Source of the DNA: Ornithomonoglobus_A sp045612845
GTDB taxonomy: Bacteria > Bacillota > Clostridia > UBA1381
NCBI GenBank assembly: GCA_045612845.1
Contig: JAZKZV010000017.1
Coordinates: 1 to 64,000, forward strand
Length of the DNA: 64,000 bases
Direction: 5' to 3'
Part shown: positions 34,705 to 42,867 of the stretch, piece after piece
Numbering within the stretch: the stretch's first letter is position 1
Layout: every line of letters begins with the position of its first letter
Notes under the pieces: model-generated
Seen by the model: only the letters and a program-made list of their open reading frames with translations
Told to the model about the DNA's origin: nothing
Database searches by the model: none
Position numbers and translations under genes: made by a program

Positions 34705-34710
34705 AAAAAA

Positions 34711-34751
34711 TACACCTCCGATGAAGAATTTTATTTCTTCACCGAGGTGTA
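34711..34751 (-). promoter_or_regulatory. Hairpin that covers the RBS of the orphan frame
   Basis: The minus-strand RNA ACACCUC...UUCUUCAUCGGAGGUGU folds into a stem of about 16 bp, with the GGAGG of the next gene in its 3' arm and UUUUUU directly after. It could be a terminator or a translation-blocking leader. Confidence 0.5.
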
Positions 34752-34757
34752 TCAAGC

Positions 34758-34806
34758 ATTAGGATCTAGTGTCCCCGACGTGAAGGTTCAAGTCCTTTCA
34801 GCCGCA
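34758..34806 (+). other. 3' half of a tRNA-Leu (UAG anticodon), attachment-site-like
   Basis: The stretch has the anticodon loop ATTAGGA with the 3' strand of the anticodon stem (TCTAG), the long variable arm typical of tRNA-Leu (GTCCCCGAC), the T arm GAAGGTTCAAGTCCTTT, and the 3' acceptor strand CAGCCGC plus A. The 5' half (a GCGGCTG start and D arm) is absent. The sequence from anticodon loop to 3' end is the segment that tyrosine integrases usually duplicate. Confidence 0.75.
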
Positions 34807-34810
34807 TAAT

Positions 34811-34849
34811 AAATAGCTTACAGATTTTTTCTGTAAGCTATTTTCTTTT
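34811..34849 (+). terminator. Terminator after the tRNA-Leu fragment
   Basis: AAATAGCTTACAG and CTGTAAGCTATTT form a 13-bp stem with TTTTCTTTTG after it on the plus strand. It may also stop the oxidoreductase transcript from the other side. Confidence 0.8.
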
Positions 34850-34856
34850 GTTAATT

Positions 34857-35840
34857 TTATTTTACTTTTAAAACAACTTTACCAATATTTTTTCCCTGAT
34901 ATAAAATATTGTGAGCAGCCTCCGCATCTGTTATCGGCAAAACTGCATGTATTGTAGGCTTAATCTCACCCGTTTCAATTTTCGGGAATATATTTTGCAC
35001 TAGCTCTGATAAGATCTGCGCTTTGACTTCAGGAGTTCGCGAACGAAGTGTACTTCCGATTATACGAACATTCCTTACATAGATATTCTTTAAATCTATT
35101 TCTGTTTTTGTACCCGCAAGTGCTGCAATCATAATCCATCTTGCGCCATGCGTTAAATAGTGGATACATTTACCCATTATTTCGCCTCCAAGACAATCGA
35201 TTGCAACATCTACACCGCGCCCATTTTCAAGCTCTTCCTTAAGTACCAATGATATATCTTCTTTTGCTGTAACAACAACTCTGTCTGCATCAAGATGCTT
35301 AATTGAATTTGCAATTTCATCTGTCAAAACCGTGGTAATTACTCTTACACCAAATGCCTTTGCCATCGGAATAATAACACTTGCAAGACCTGATGCACCC
35401 GCATTCATTAAAAGGGTGTTACCTTTTTTGATATTTCCTTCAATAAATAGGTTTAAATACGCAGTTGCAAATGCTTCAGGGATTGCAGCCGCTTCAACCA
35501 TTGAACAGTTATCAGGCACAGGCATCAACATATCATATTTTACTGATACATATTCAGCATAGCCTCCTCCTCCAAGAAGCGCACATACCCTATCACCAAG
35601 CTTCCAGTTTGATTTGGATTTTGCTTCCTCACCCATCTCAACAATTACACCGGCTATTTCAAGTCCCATCCATTCAGGGCAACCCGGTGGTGGCGGATAA
35701 TCTCCCTCTCTTTGCATTAAATCTGCGCGATTAAGTGCCGCAGCATGAATTTCAACCAGAACCTCCTCTGATTTTATAATAGGATCAGGAACATTATCCC
35801 ATCTTAGACTTTTATCATCATTAACTAAAATCGCTTTCAT
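34857..35840 (-). CDS. Zinc-free quinone oxidoreductase-like MDR protein
   Basis: A 327-residue medium-chain dehydrogenase/reductase. It has HAAALNRADLMQREGDYPPPPGCPEWMGLE, typical of the PIG3/quinone oxidoreductase branch that lacks structural and catalytic zinc, and a Rossmann region LMNAGASGLASVIIPMAKAFG for NADPH. The reaction is probably NADPH-dependent reduction of an enone or quinone. ATG at 35840 has GGAGAG 4 bases upstream. It is the last gene of the four-gene operon headed by the SDR gene at 37991. Confidence 0.88.
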   Translation of the reverse strand: MKAILVNDDKSLRWDNVPDPIIKSEEVLVEIHAAALNRADLMQREGDYPPPPGCPEWMGLEIAGVIVEMGEEAKSKSNWKLGDRVCALLGGGGYAEYVSVKYDMLMPVPDNCSMVEAAAIPEAFATAYLNLFIEGNIKKGNTLLMNAGASGLASVIIPMAKAFGVRVITTVLTDEIANSIKHLDADRVVVTAKEDISLVLKEELENGRGVDVAIDCLGGEIMGKCIHYLTHGARWIMIAALAGTKTEIDLKNIYVRNVRIIGSTLRSRTPEVKAQILSELVQNIFPKIETGEIKPTIHAVLPITDAEAAHNILYQGKNIGKVVLKVK

Positions 35841-35861
35841 TTTTCTCTCCTTTAAATACAA

Positions 35862-36485
35862 TTATTCGTCGTGGCATAATAAAACTGTGTATTTATTATC
35901 GCTGTATTTTTCAATAAATTTTCTACTTAATTCCAAATCAAACGAAGCCCCCGTTGGGATTCGTTTTGTTAAACAATCTCTTGAATAACACTCATCACCT
36001 GATATTACATAAACTCTATCGTCTGCATTTATTTCAACAATACATGAACCTATTGAATGTCCGCCGATTTTTATAATTTTAATGTTTTTTGAAATATAAA
36101 ATTCATCTTCGAATACATTCACTTTGAAATCATCCGGAATATATCTTTTACCGCTTGTATACTCACGTTTTTCAACATGTATAGTTGCGTTTTTAAAATA
36201 CTTTACACATTCTATATGGTCATGATGCGAATGGCTTATAATAATATCCGTTATATCTTCGGGCAAAATATTTATATTCTTCAGTGCCTGCACCGGTCCG
36301 ATAAATTTTTTCATAGCAAATCCGGGCATTGTTTCGCATCCTGCATCAACTAAAATTAGTTTATTATCGGTTTTAACCAGATAAATATTAAAAACAATTT
36401 GACGAATTTTGCTTTTATCTCCGTTTATAAAAATCATATCCTCCGGCAAAACAGATTCTCCGTATTTTAATGCTTGTATTTTCAT
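35862..36485 (-). CDS. Metallo-beta-lactamase-fold hydrolase (lactonase-like)
   Basis: A 207-residue MBL-fold enzyme. The zinc motif HSHHDHIE (HxHxDH) lies near residue 88, VDAGCE near 50, and GHSIGS and SGDECY supply the later ligands. The order and length fit the AHL-lactonase-like group. In this operon it probably opens a lactone or cleaves an ester or thioester in a breakdown pathway. The start overlaps the stop of the upstream gene by 4 bases (ATGA). Confidence 0.88.
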   Translation of the reverse strand: MKIQALKYGESVLPEDMIFINGDKSKIRQIVFNIYLVKTDNKLILVDAGCETMPGFAMKKFIGPVQALKNINILPEDITDIIISHSHHDHIECVKYFKNATIHVEKREYTSGKRYIPDDFKVNVFEDEFYISKNIKIIKIGGHSIGSCIVEINADDRVYVISGDECYSRDCLTKRIPTGASFDLELSRKFIEKYSDNKYTVLLCHDE

Positions 36486-37231
36486 CGCATATTATCTCTT
36501 ATATTCTTTACGTTTTTCAAAAGCGGTTGTTGCTTTGATGAGAGTTCATCATATTCGTAAACACACAAATACATGCAACATCCCAACTCCCCGCCTACTC
36601 GTCTTAAAACATGACACTCACCGCCAGTTAAAAACAGGAACGGAATTTTAAGATTTTTCTTTAATAAATTTATAATTTTAAGATTTTCAAGTTCCTCATC
36701 AACCGTTTCTGCACCAGTTACAATTTTACAAATATCCGCACCTCGTCTTTGATGTTCAAGAGCAATTTCCAAAACTCTTTCAGCCGGTGTATATTTGTAA
36801 ACATGGCTTGACATCAAAACCTCTGCACCTTTTTTATGTAAATCGTCAATAAGTTTCATTTGTTTTTTTATTGCAATATCATCAACCGCAACCTCGTCCG
36901 GTTGTTTGTCAAATAAGTCTCCCATTACATCACATAACGTTGCACCGCAATCAGCAAGCTCTAAAAGTCCTTCTGCCAAAACATCATCCGGCTTGTCATT
37001 TGTTGAGCATCTGTAGTTTGTTACGTACACAGGTTTATCAGTGTAAGAAAAAAGCTCCTTATAAACTTCCTTATTTCTGTACATGGGTTTTAATCGTTCA
37101 AATTGCATCCCAAAAGCCTCTGCACCCACAGGAAGAGATTTATCCACAAGTTCCTTTATTCTGTCAGGATTATCTGCCTGCACCATAGTTGTCAGAATCG
37201 CTTTTTCGTAATTTAAAAATGTTTTTTTCAT
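36482..37231 (-). CDS. Type I 3-dehydroquinate dehydratase-like protein
   Basis: A 249-residue TIM-barrel protein. The catalytic His (MSSHVYKYTP) and Schiff-base Lys (DICKIVTGAET) of type I dehydroquinases are present, and a basic LRRVGGELG lies at the phosphate/carboxylate end. The segment TNYRCSTND, where the usual enzymes have R...E, appears to lack the Glu. It may therefore act on a related cyclic acid rather than on dehydroquinate. Its setting with an SDR and lactonase-like gene suggests catabolism of a cyclitol or hydroaromatic acid instead of aromatic synthesis. ATG at 37231 has GAGG 8 bases upstream. Confidence 0.75.
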   Translation of the reverse strand: MKKTFLNYEKAILTTMVQADNPDRIKELVDKSLPVGAEAFGMQFERLKPMYRNKEVYKELFSYTDKPVYVTNYRCSTNDKPDDVLAEGLLELADCGATLCDVMGDLFDKQPDEVAVDDIAIKKQMKLIDDLHKKGAEVLMSSHVYKYTPAERVLEIALEHQRRGADICKIVTGAETVDEELENLKIINLLKKNLKIPFLFLTGGECHVLRRVGGELGCCMYLCVYEYDELSSKQQPLLKNVKNIRDNMR

Positions 37232-37235
37232 AATC

Positions 37236-37991
37236 TTATCCTCTCGGCATAGCGGTTCTCCCGCCATCTATCATGATATTTTCCCCGTTAATGAACTGAC
37301 CCTTATCTGATGCAATAAACAGACAAAGATCAACAATCTCCTGCGGGTCAGCTGCTCTTCCAAGCAGTGTTTTCATACCTGACATATTTGGTCGCGTGAG
37401 TACCGGACCAGGAGAAACACAAACGCATCTTATATTATGTGCTGAACCGTATTGTGCAACCGATTTTGTCAGTCCAAACATCAGTCCTGCTTTTGCAACG
37501 GGATAATCCATTCCAAACCCGCTTCCGTCAATGCCGGATATTGAACCAATGTTTATAATCAGTCCGCTTTTTTGCTCTCTCATCTGCTTTAAGCACGCAT
37601 GTGCAAAATAAAACGGTCCTTTAAGATTAACATCAAGCCCCCAGTCAAAAACATCAATAGGGACATCCGGGAAATCCAAAGAGGCATCTACATTCAACAT
37701 TCTTCTTGCAAAACCTCCAGCAAAGTTTATTACTACATCTATGCTACCGAAGTTTTTAACCGCTTTGTCTCTTGCCGCACATACATCATCATAATTACGT
37801 ACATCGCAATAAATACCAAGAGCTTTGCCGCATCCCCATTCATTTATTTCCTGGACTTTTTCCGATAAAACAGTCTCATTTACATCGCACATTACTACAT
37901 TACCACCAAGCTTTGCCCAATTTTGAGCAAAAAGAAGTCCCATTCCGGAAGCCGCACCGGTTGAAATTGCTGTTTTTCCTTCAAAATTCAT
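37236..37991 (-). CDS. Short-chain dehydrogenase/reductase
   Basis: A 251-residue SDR oxidoreductase. It has TGAASGMG (NAD(P) binding), CDV near 62, NFAGG (the NNAG position), the catalytic Ser in INIGSISG and the YPVAK motif (YxxxK), and the late PGPVLTRP. D36-type acidic residue in MCDVNE suggests NAD preference. The C-terminal DGGRTAMPRG is usual for sugar or polyol dehydrogenases. First gene of the operon, divergent from the AraC regulator gene at 38167. Confidence 0.9.
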   Translation of the reverse strand: MNFEGKTAISTGAASGMGLLFAQNWAKLGGNVVMCDVNETVLSEKVQEINEWGCGKALGIYCDVRNYDDVCAARDKAVKNFGSIDVVINFAGGFARRMLNVDASLDFPDVPIDVFDWGLDVNLKGPFYFAHACLKQMREQKSGLIINIGSISGIDGSGFGMDYPVAKAGLMFGLTKSVAQYGSAHNIRCVCVSPGPVLTRPNMSGMKTLLGRAADPQEIVDLCLFIASDKGQFINGENIMIDGGRTAMPRG

Positions 37992-38166
37992 AAAATCACT
38001 CCTTTAATACGTAAATAACAAATGTCGTATTTGTATTTTCATTATAACGACTCGCATATTTTTTTCAATGTGCAAATTATTATATTTTTGATGTTTTTGA
38101 TACTTTTTTTAAGAAATTGTTGATTTTTTTTGACTTTTAAAGTAAAATAAATTTAAAGGTGATTTT

Positions 38167-38928
38167 ATGAATATACTAAAAGATATTATTTTAACGAAAA
38201 TTGAAGATGTTATAACCGTGTATTCCCCAAAAGGGCGTTTAGAGACTATTAAGAACAGAAAAAGCTATGGACTCAGCTTTTGCCTTGACGGGCAAATTAC
38301 ATACACACACAACGGCAAAGAATATGTTTCTGACAAAAATCATGCGATTTTTCTGCCCAAAGGTCAAACTTATTCTCTTCGTGGTGATAAAACCGGCGCC
38401 TTTTCTCTTATAAATTTCAGTGCAGATAATTTTTCATGCCATGAATTTAACATTATTCCCATAAACGATACCGAAGCTTTATGCAGAGACTTTGAACAGA
38501 TAAAATCCCTGTTTTTTTTAGAACGCAACAGAGCAAAAGTTATATCTTTATTTTACGATATAATTCATAAGCTTTCCGTTTCACAAAGTGCCGTTCCCGG
38601 AATTATGCAGAAAATTCTGAGATATGTTGAAAAAAATTATAATAAACCACATCTTACAAATGAATTTATTGCCAAGGAATTTCAAATAAGCGAAGTATAC
38701 CTCAGAAAACTGTTTATAAATTACTGTAACACAAGCCCCCGGCAGTATATTATTGATATACGTCTCTCACGGGCAAAGCAGTTTCTTGAAACCGGACACG
38801 TTAAAATCGGAAGTGTTGCAACTGAGTGTGGCTTTACCAACCAATATCATTTTTGTCGATTATTTAAGAAAAAAGTCGGTATTACTCCTACTGAGTATAT
38901 AAAAGAAAATCAACGTTATGTTATTTAA
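38167..38928 (+). CDS. AraC-family transcription regulator
   Basis: A 253-residue protein with an N-terminal cupin-like sensor (LDGQITYTHNGKEY, HAIFLPKGQTYSLRG, about 40-85) and a C-terminal double helix-turn-helix: EFIAKEFQISEVYLRKLFINYCNTSPRQYI and IGSVATECGFTNQYHFCRLFKKKVGITPTEY. It is transcribed away from the SDR operon across a 175-base gap and most likely activates it upon binding the pathway's substrate. The gap is AT-rich; I could not fix its operator. Confidence 0.92.
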   Translation: MNILKDIILTKIEDVITVYSPKGRLETIKNRKSYGLSFCLDGQITYTHNGKEYVSDKNHAIFLPKGQTYSLRGDKTGAFSLINFSADNFSCHEFNIIPINDTEALCRDFEQIKSLFFLERNRAKVISLFYDIIHKLSVSQSAVPGIMQKILRYVEKNYNKPHLTNEFIAKEFQISEVYLRKLFINYCNTSPRQYIIDIRLSRAKQFLETGHVKIGSVATECGFTNQYHFCRLFKKKVGITPTEYIKENQRYVI

Positions 38929-38933
38929 CACAA

Positions 38934-38974
38934 AAAAAGAGGACACAACTTCCAAACAGAAGTGTCCTCTTTTT
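38934..38974. terminator. Bidirectional terminator between araC-like and PIG-L genes
   Basis: A 13-bp stem (AAAAAGAGGACAC and GTGTCCTCTTTTT) is flanked by A- and T-runs, so it can work for both convergent genes. Confidence 0.92.
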
Positions 38975-38990
38975 AAATATCAAAATAACC

Positions 38991-39710
38991 TTACGGTAAA
39001 AGGCATGATGGAGCAATTTTGTAGCCGTCCATACATCTTACAAATCCTTCGGCATATGTTACACCACATTGTAAACCACGATAGCGGCTTTGAATCTCCA
39101 TACTCTCTGTAAACTTTTTGTTGTTGTATGAATAGCCTTTGTAGTTGTCTGCCATCCACTGTTGTTGACTTTCGTGACACAAGAACATTTGTCTCTTTGT
39201 TTCGAAATAGTCTGTTATGTCTACATAATCGGTAGGCACAAAGCCAACGCCCTTTACAGTATCAAAATAGTAAATTGCCGGAAACTTATTAAATGGCTCT
39301 TCTTCTGTTTCGAGTTTTGCTATAGGATACATAACCTGAATATCACGAATTATTTTACTTGTTAATTCGTGGTCAGGATTGTAGTCGCGTACATTATGTG
39401 TAAATATAACATCCGGCTGACAATGACGTACCATATTTATGAACTTCATTCTAACTTCTTTGCTTTCGTAAAAAAGTTCATCATCATAGTCAAGACAGAT
39501 ATATTCTGCACCGATAATTGCCGCACTTTTTGCCGCTTCTGCTTTTCTTATTGCAGCAATTTCATCTTTTGGTAATGTTGCTGAGCCTATGTTACCACTT
39601 GTAGCTGTACAAATAAATACCTTATGTCCTTGCGCTGCATATTTTGCCAATGTTCCGGCACAACATCCCTCTACGTCATCAGGATGTGCACCTACTGCTA
39701 ATATATTCAT
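38991..39710 (-). CDS. PIG-L/LmbE-family deacetylase
   Basis: A 239-residue enzyme. The zinc site AHPDDVE lies near residue 8 and the third ligand in PDHELT near 116, with TATSGNIGS between. The family removes acetyl groups from N-acetylated amino sugars and their conjugates (mycothiol, bacillithiol, GPI and lincomycin pathways). In context with an aminotransferase and a xylose-isomerase-like protein, the substrate is probably an N-acetyl amino sugar or a related molecule. GGAGAAG precedes the ATG. Confidence 0.9.
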   Translation of the reverse strand: MNILAVGAHPDDVEGCCAGTLAKYAAQGHKVFICTATSGNIGSATLPKDEIAAIRKAEAAKSAAIIGAEYICLDYDDELFYESKEVRMKFINMVRHCQPDVIFTHNVRDYNPDHELTSKIIRDIQVMYPIAKLETEEEPFNKFPAIYYFDTVKGVGFVPTDYVDITDYFETKRQMFLCHESQQQWMADNYKGYSYNNKKFTESMEIQSRYRGLQCGVTYAEGFVRCMDGYKIAPSCLLP

Positions 39711-39740
39711 AATTGCTTCTCCTTTTTTAATACAGATAAA

Positions 39741-39774
39741 GGAAAAAGCTTAAAATAATTTTTAAGCTTTTTCC
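39741..39774 (-). terminator. Hairpin after the xylose-isomerase-like gene
   Basis: GGAAAAAGCTTAAA and TTTAAGCTTTTTCC form a 14-bp stem; on the minus strand TTTATCTG follows. It may partly stop transcription before the PIG-L gene. Confidence 0.65.
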
Positions 39775-39785
39775 AAATTTTTAAA

Positions 39786-40820
39786 TTACTTTAAGCCCAT
39801 CAAAAGCTCCATAACATACATTTCAAGCTTTTCGTAGTCTCTCTCTGCTACGCACTTTGCCTGGAAGTCATAGTCAAATCTTGCTGCTTTCTCTTCAAGA
39901 GCCTTTGCAATCTTAAGGCTGTTGATAAGGTGTTGATAGCTACCCTCTTGCTTTTGAGTTCTCATAACCTTAACGTCAAGACCTATGTACTCGCCATTTT
40001 GACCATAGCCTGTTTCCATAAGAACTTTCATCTGGTTAAATGCTGCACGAATGTTTTCTACACCGAAGCTCTTGTCCTGGTCATACTTAATACCATTCTG
40101 GTCATTAAGATGAACACCCCAAAGCTTACCCATAGCACTTGCGAATCCGATTTCACTTGCCGGGTCAAGACCTGCAAGCATAGCGTGAGCACTTTCCAAA
40201 AGACCGCCTACACGTGATGGGTCCTTTGTAGCCGCTGAAATTGCCATACAGTGTCCCATTGTTGGGCAAACACTTCTGTCGATTGGCTCGTTTGGCTTTG
40301 TTTCGATAAGAACTTTAATGTTCTTGTCATAATCAAGCATCTTATTGATTGCTTCGATCAAACGGTTTGTAGCTTCTACAGGGCTCTTGCTTTCGTAGCA
40401 AAGTGTGCCCTCACGTGCAAGCCAAAGAACTATTTTATCGCAACCCAATACGTTTGCTATATCGATTGAGCGATATGCTCTCCACATTGCATATTCTCTG
40501 TCCTCTGCGCTATTTGAACAGAAACCACCGTCTGTTGTGTGTGGGTCGAACCATAGACGAGGAGCAACAAATTCAGCTGCTAAATCATACTTATCAAGAA
40601 GCGCCTTTACTTCTTTAGCTTTTTCTATAATTTCTTCTTCTGTATAATCGTTTATATTAGGAACTGCATCATCATCATGGAATTGAATTGCATCGAAGCC
40701 TATTTCCTTAAAAACTCTGATTTTCTCCTCAAATGGAATTGTCTCACGTACTGCGGGGCCGTAAGCATCTGCGCCCTCATGTACATTCCATGGACCTACT
40801 GAATACTTAAATCTTGACAT
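39786..40820 (-). CDS. Xylose isomerase-like TIM-barrel protein (class I type)
   Basis: A 344-residue TIM barrel with clear class I xylose isomerase features: IQFHDDDAVP (catalytic His and Asp), the LAREG loop, IETKPNEP (metal Glu and Lys) and WGVHLNDQNGIKYDQD (metal ligands). The normal C-terminal RHFDYKPSRTED equivalent reads GLDVKVMRTQ, with the Asp and Arg kept. It should isomerise an aldose to a ketose, but the real sugar may not be xylose, since no xylulokinase or transporter is nearby. ATG at 40820 has AAGGAG upstream. Confidence 0.85.
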   Translation of the reverse strand: MSRFKYSVGPWNVHEGADAYGPAVRETIPFEEKIRVFKEIGFDAIQFHDDDAVPNINDYTEEEIIEKAKEVKALLDKYDLAAEFVAPRLWFDPHTTDGGFCSNSAEDREYAMWRAYRSIDIANVLGCDKIVLWLAREGTLCYESKSPVEATNRLIEAINKMLDYDKNIKVLIETKPNEPIDRSVCPTMGHCMAISAATKDPSRVGGLLESAHAMLAGLDPASEIGFASAMGKLWGVHLNDQNGIKYDQDKSFGVENIRAAFNQMKVLMETGYGQNGEYIGLDVKVMRTQKQEGSYQHLINSLKIAKALEEKAARFDYDFQAKCVAERDYEKLEMYVMELLMGLK

Positions 40821-40949
40821 AGTAATCTCCTTCCGCCGACCTGCACCGGCTAATAATATTTTTTTATATGCAGGAAAAATATTTTTACAAGGCACACAAC
40901 AATATGTCGCTATGACTTGTGATTTTTAAAATCTTCCTCGTATTTTAAA

Positions 40950-42164
40950 TTACAGGCTAAGAATTATTTCTCTTATGTTTTGTGCAACTTCTTTGATTTC
41001 TTCTTCAGTTGAAAGAATGTTGATACCATAACCTGAACCAAGACCCTTATCAACAACACCTACACTGATGTTAACTGCACGCTCAAGAATTGCATCTGTC
41101 TGAGGAAGCATATGCTTTGCATATGTTCTGTCATTTACATTTGCTGTGTTTGCAGGAAGAAGCTTATTAAGAACTTGTTCCATGTTGTTATATACATGCC
41201 ATCCTGAATATGCAATAGGTCTGCCGCCTGTTTTTTCGCAGAACTTTTCTGCGAGCTCTTTTGTATCGAACAACAATGTAAGAAGTGTAGCACACTCGCC
41301 CTCGTCGTTGATTGTTCTGAAAGAGATATGCGGAAGGTCAGCCAAAAGACCCTTAAGCATAGCTTTCTTATAACGTAGAGTTTCTAATATTTCATCAAGC
41401 TTACGTGTTTGAGCAAGTGCAACAGCACCTGTAAGCTCGTTCATTCTCATATTCATACCAATTATGCTACGGTTGCCTATTTCAACACCAAGACGGTTTG
41501 GCTTATGTCCCTGGTCATGATAACCGAAAGCTCTCTCATAAAGATTTTCGTCGCTTGTTATAACTGCGCCGCCATCGCCTGTTGAAATTGTCTTAAATAC
41601 GTTAAGTGAGAATGCACCGATATTTCCGTATGTACCGCAACGCTTACCCTTATAGCTTGCACCAACTGCCTGACAGCAGTCCTCTAATACATATAAGTTG
41701 TGTTTTTTTGCAATTTCCATTATTGCATCCATCTTACATGGGTTACCAAGCATATGTACAGGTAAAATTGCCTTTGTTTTTGGAGTAATAAGCTCCTCTA
41801 TCTTTGTAACGTCTATTGTTAATGACTCATCAATTTCTGCCAAAACAGGGATAGCACCTGCAAGCATAATTGTTGATATAGAAGCAATAAAGGTATAACC
41901 CGGAACGATAACCTCGTCGCCGCCACCGATACCCAAAGCAGCAAGTGATGCCATCAATGAACAAGTACCGCTTGTTGTTGCCACAGCATACTTAGCTCCC
42001 ATAGTATTCTTTAGTGCATCTTCAAAGTCAACAACCTTGTGTGTGTAACCTTCTGCATCAGCTGCGCCGTAACGGAATAAATATCTTCCCTCAAGCACTT
42101 CCATAACTTCTTTTCTTTCTTCTTCACCGAATACAAATGAACCCGGTCCTCCTGATCTTGCCAT
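40950..42164 (-). CDS. DegT/DnrJ/EryC1/StrS-family PLP aminotransferase
   Basis: A 404-residue sugar aminotransferase-type protein. TTSGTCSLMASLAALGIGGGDEVIVPGYTF and PVHMLGNPCKM are typical, VLEDCCQAVGASYKG holds the PLP-binding Asp, and the Schiff-base Lys is in FSLNVFKTISTGDGG. The family aminates keto-sugars or cyclitols using glutamate or glutamine. Read with the neighbouring isomerase and deacetylase, it suggests assembly or breakdown of an unusual amino sugar. First gene of the operon; promoter at 42206-42233. Confidence 0.92.
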   Translation of the reverse strand: MARSGGPGSFVFGEEERKEVMEVLEGRYLFRYGAADAEGYTHKVVDFEDALKNTMGAKYAVATTSGTCSLMASLAALGIGGGDEVIVPGYTFIASISTIMLAGAIPVLAEIDESLTIDVTKIEELITPKTKAILPVHMLGNPCKMDAIMEIAKKHNLYVLEDCCQAVGASYKGKRCGTYGNIGAFSLNVFKTISTGDGGAVITSDENLYERAFGYHDQGHKPNRLGVEIGNRSIIGMNMRMNELTGAVALAQTRKLDEILETLRYKKAMLKGLLADLPHISFRTINDEGECATLLTLLFDTKELAEKFCEKTGGRPIAYSGWHVYNNMEQVLNKLLPANTANVNDRTYAKHMLPQTDAILERAVNISVGVVDKGLGSGYGINILSTEEEIKEVAQNIREIILSL

Positions 42165-42205
42165 AATTGTTATCTCCTTACTTATTTTTATTTTACTTTA
42201 ATTAC

Positions 42206-42233
42206 ATTTTAGCATTATATGTTATTTTGTCAA
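42206..42233 (-). promoter_or_regulatory. Promoter of the DegT operon
   Basis: Minus-strand TTGACA (42233-42228) and TAAAAT (42211-42206) are 16 bases apart, about 40 bases before the start codon. Confidence 0.65.
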
Positions 42234-42311
42234 TATTTTCTGCTAATTTTCATACAACATTACAAAAAATACATACAACTTTACAAAAATTCGACATTTA
42301 TACAAAATAAC

Positions 42312-42352
42312 AAAAAAATGCTTAAATATCTATTGTAAAGACATTTAAGCAC
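42312..42352 (-). terminator. Terminator after the C_GCAxxG_C_C gene
   Basis: TGCTTAAAT (42319-42327) pairs with ATTTAAGCA (42343-42351); on the minus strand TTTTTTTG follows. Confidence 0.82.
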
Positions 42353-42359
42353 ACTATTT

Positions 42360-42812
42360 TTAGTTGTTATTTAAAACATTATCAAGAATATCTGCTGCGA
42401 TCTCAACCATTACAACACACGGACGCTTCTTATAGTAGTCAGGTGTTCTTTCACTCGGAATGTGATTTTGTTTTTCCTCGTTACTTATTTGCAAGAGTTC
42501 ACGACAGATAATGCTCCCTGTTTGTTCCCTGAATTTCCGTGCCATATCCTGAATAAGTTTATAATGTTGTGCTTTATGCACATTATCAGTCGGAGAAGTG
42601 TAGCCATACTTTAAACCAGCAATCATAAATGCTCCGCTCAGTGCACCGCAAACTTCTCTTAATTTGCCCATGCCCGCGCCAAATGATGACGAAAGCTTTA
42701 TTGCTGTATCAAAGTCTATTCCGACATCTTCACAAAATGCTCCCGCAACAGACTGTGCACAGTTATAGCCCTCCAAAAATAATTCTTTTGCTCTTTCTAC
42801 TTTTTTACTCAT
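42360..42812 (-). CDS. C_GCAxxG_C_C family redox protein
   Basis: A 150-residue protein with the family's spaced cysteines: GYNCAQS, REVCGALSGAFMIAGL, SIICREL and KRPCVVMV. The hallmark is C...GCAxxG...C...C; the first two pieces here read NCAQS and VCGALSGA. The protein is probably a cytoplasmic redox or metal-binding protein; its reaction is not known. No operon partner is seen: the next gene upstream is murC, 245 bases away across a repeat element. Confidence 0.9.
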   Translation of the reverse strand: MSKKVERAKELFLEGYNCAQSVAGAFCEDVGIDFDTAIKLSSSFGAGMGKLREVCGALSGAFMIAGLKYGYTSPTDNVHKAQHYKLIQDMARKFREQTGSIICRELLQISNEEKQNHIPSERTPDYYKKRPCVVMVEIAADILDNVLNNN

Positions 42813-42867
42813 GGGTATATTTATTCCTTTTCTTTGATTTTATGATAAGACAAGCAGCTTTACTCAA

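Noticed and set aside
34758..34806. A complete tRNA-Leu gene
   Set aside because: The acceptor 5' strand, D arm and 5' strand of the anticodon stem are not found upstream; the DNA there is a hairpin of another origin.
35862..38928. A biosynthetic shikimate pathway block (aroD with neighbours)
   Set aside because: The neighbours are catabolic types (SDR, lactonase-like, quinone oxidoreductase, AraC), no other aro gene is present, and a usual active-site Glu seems absent.
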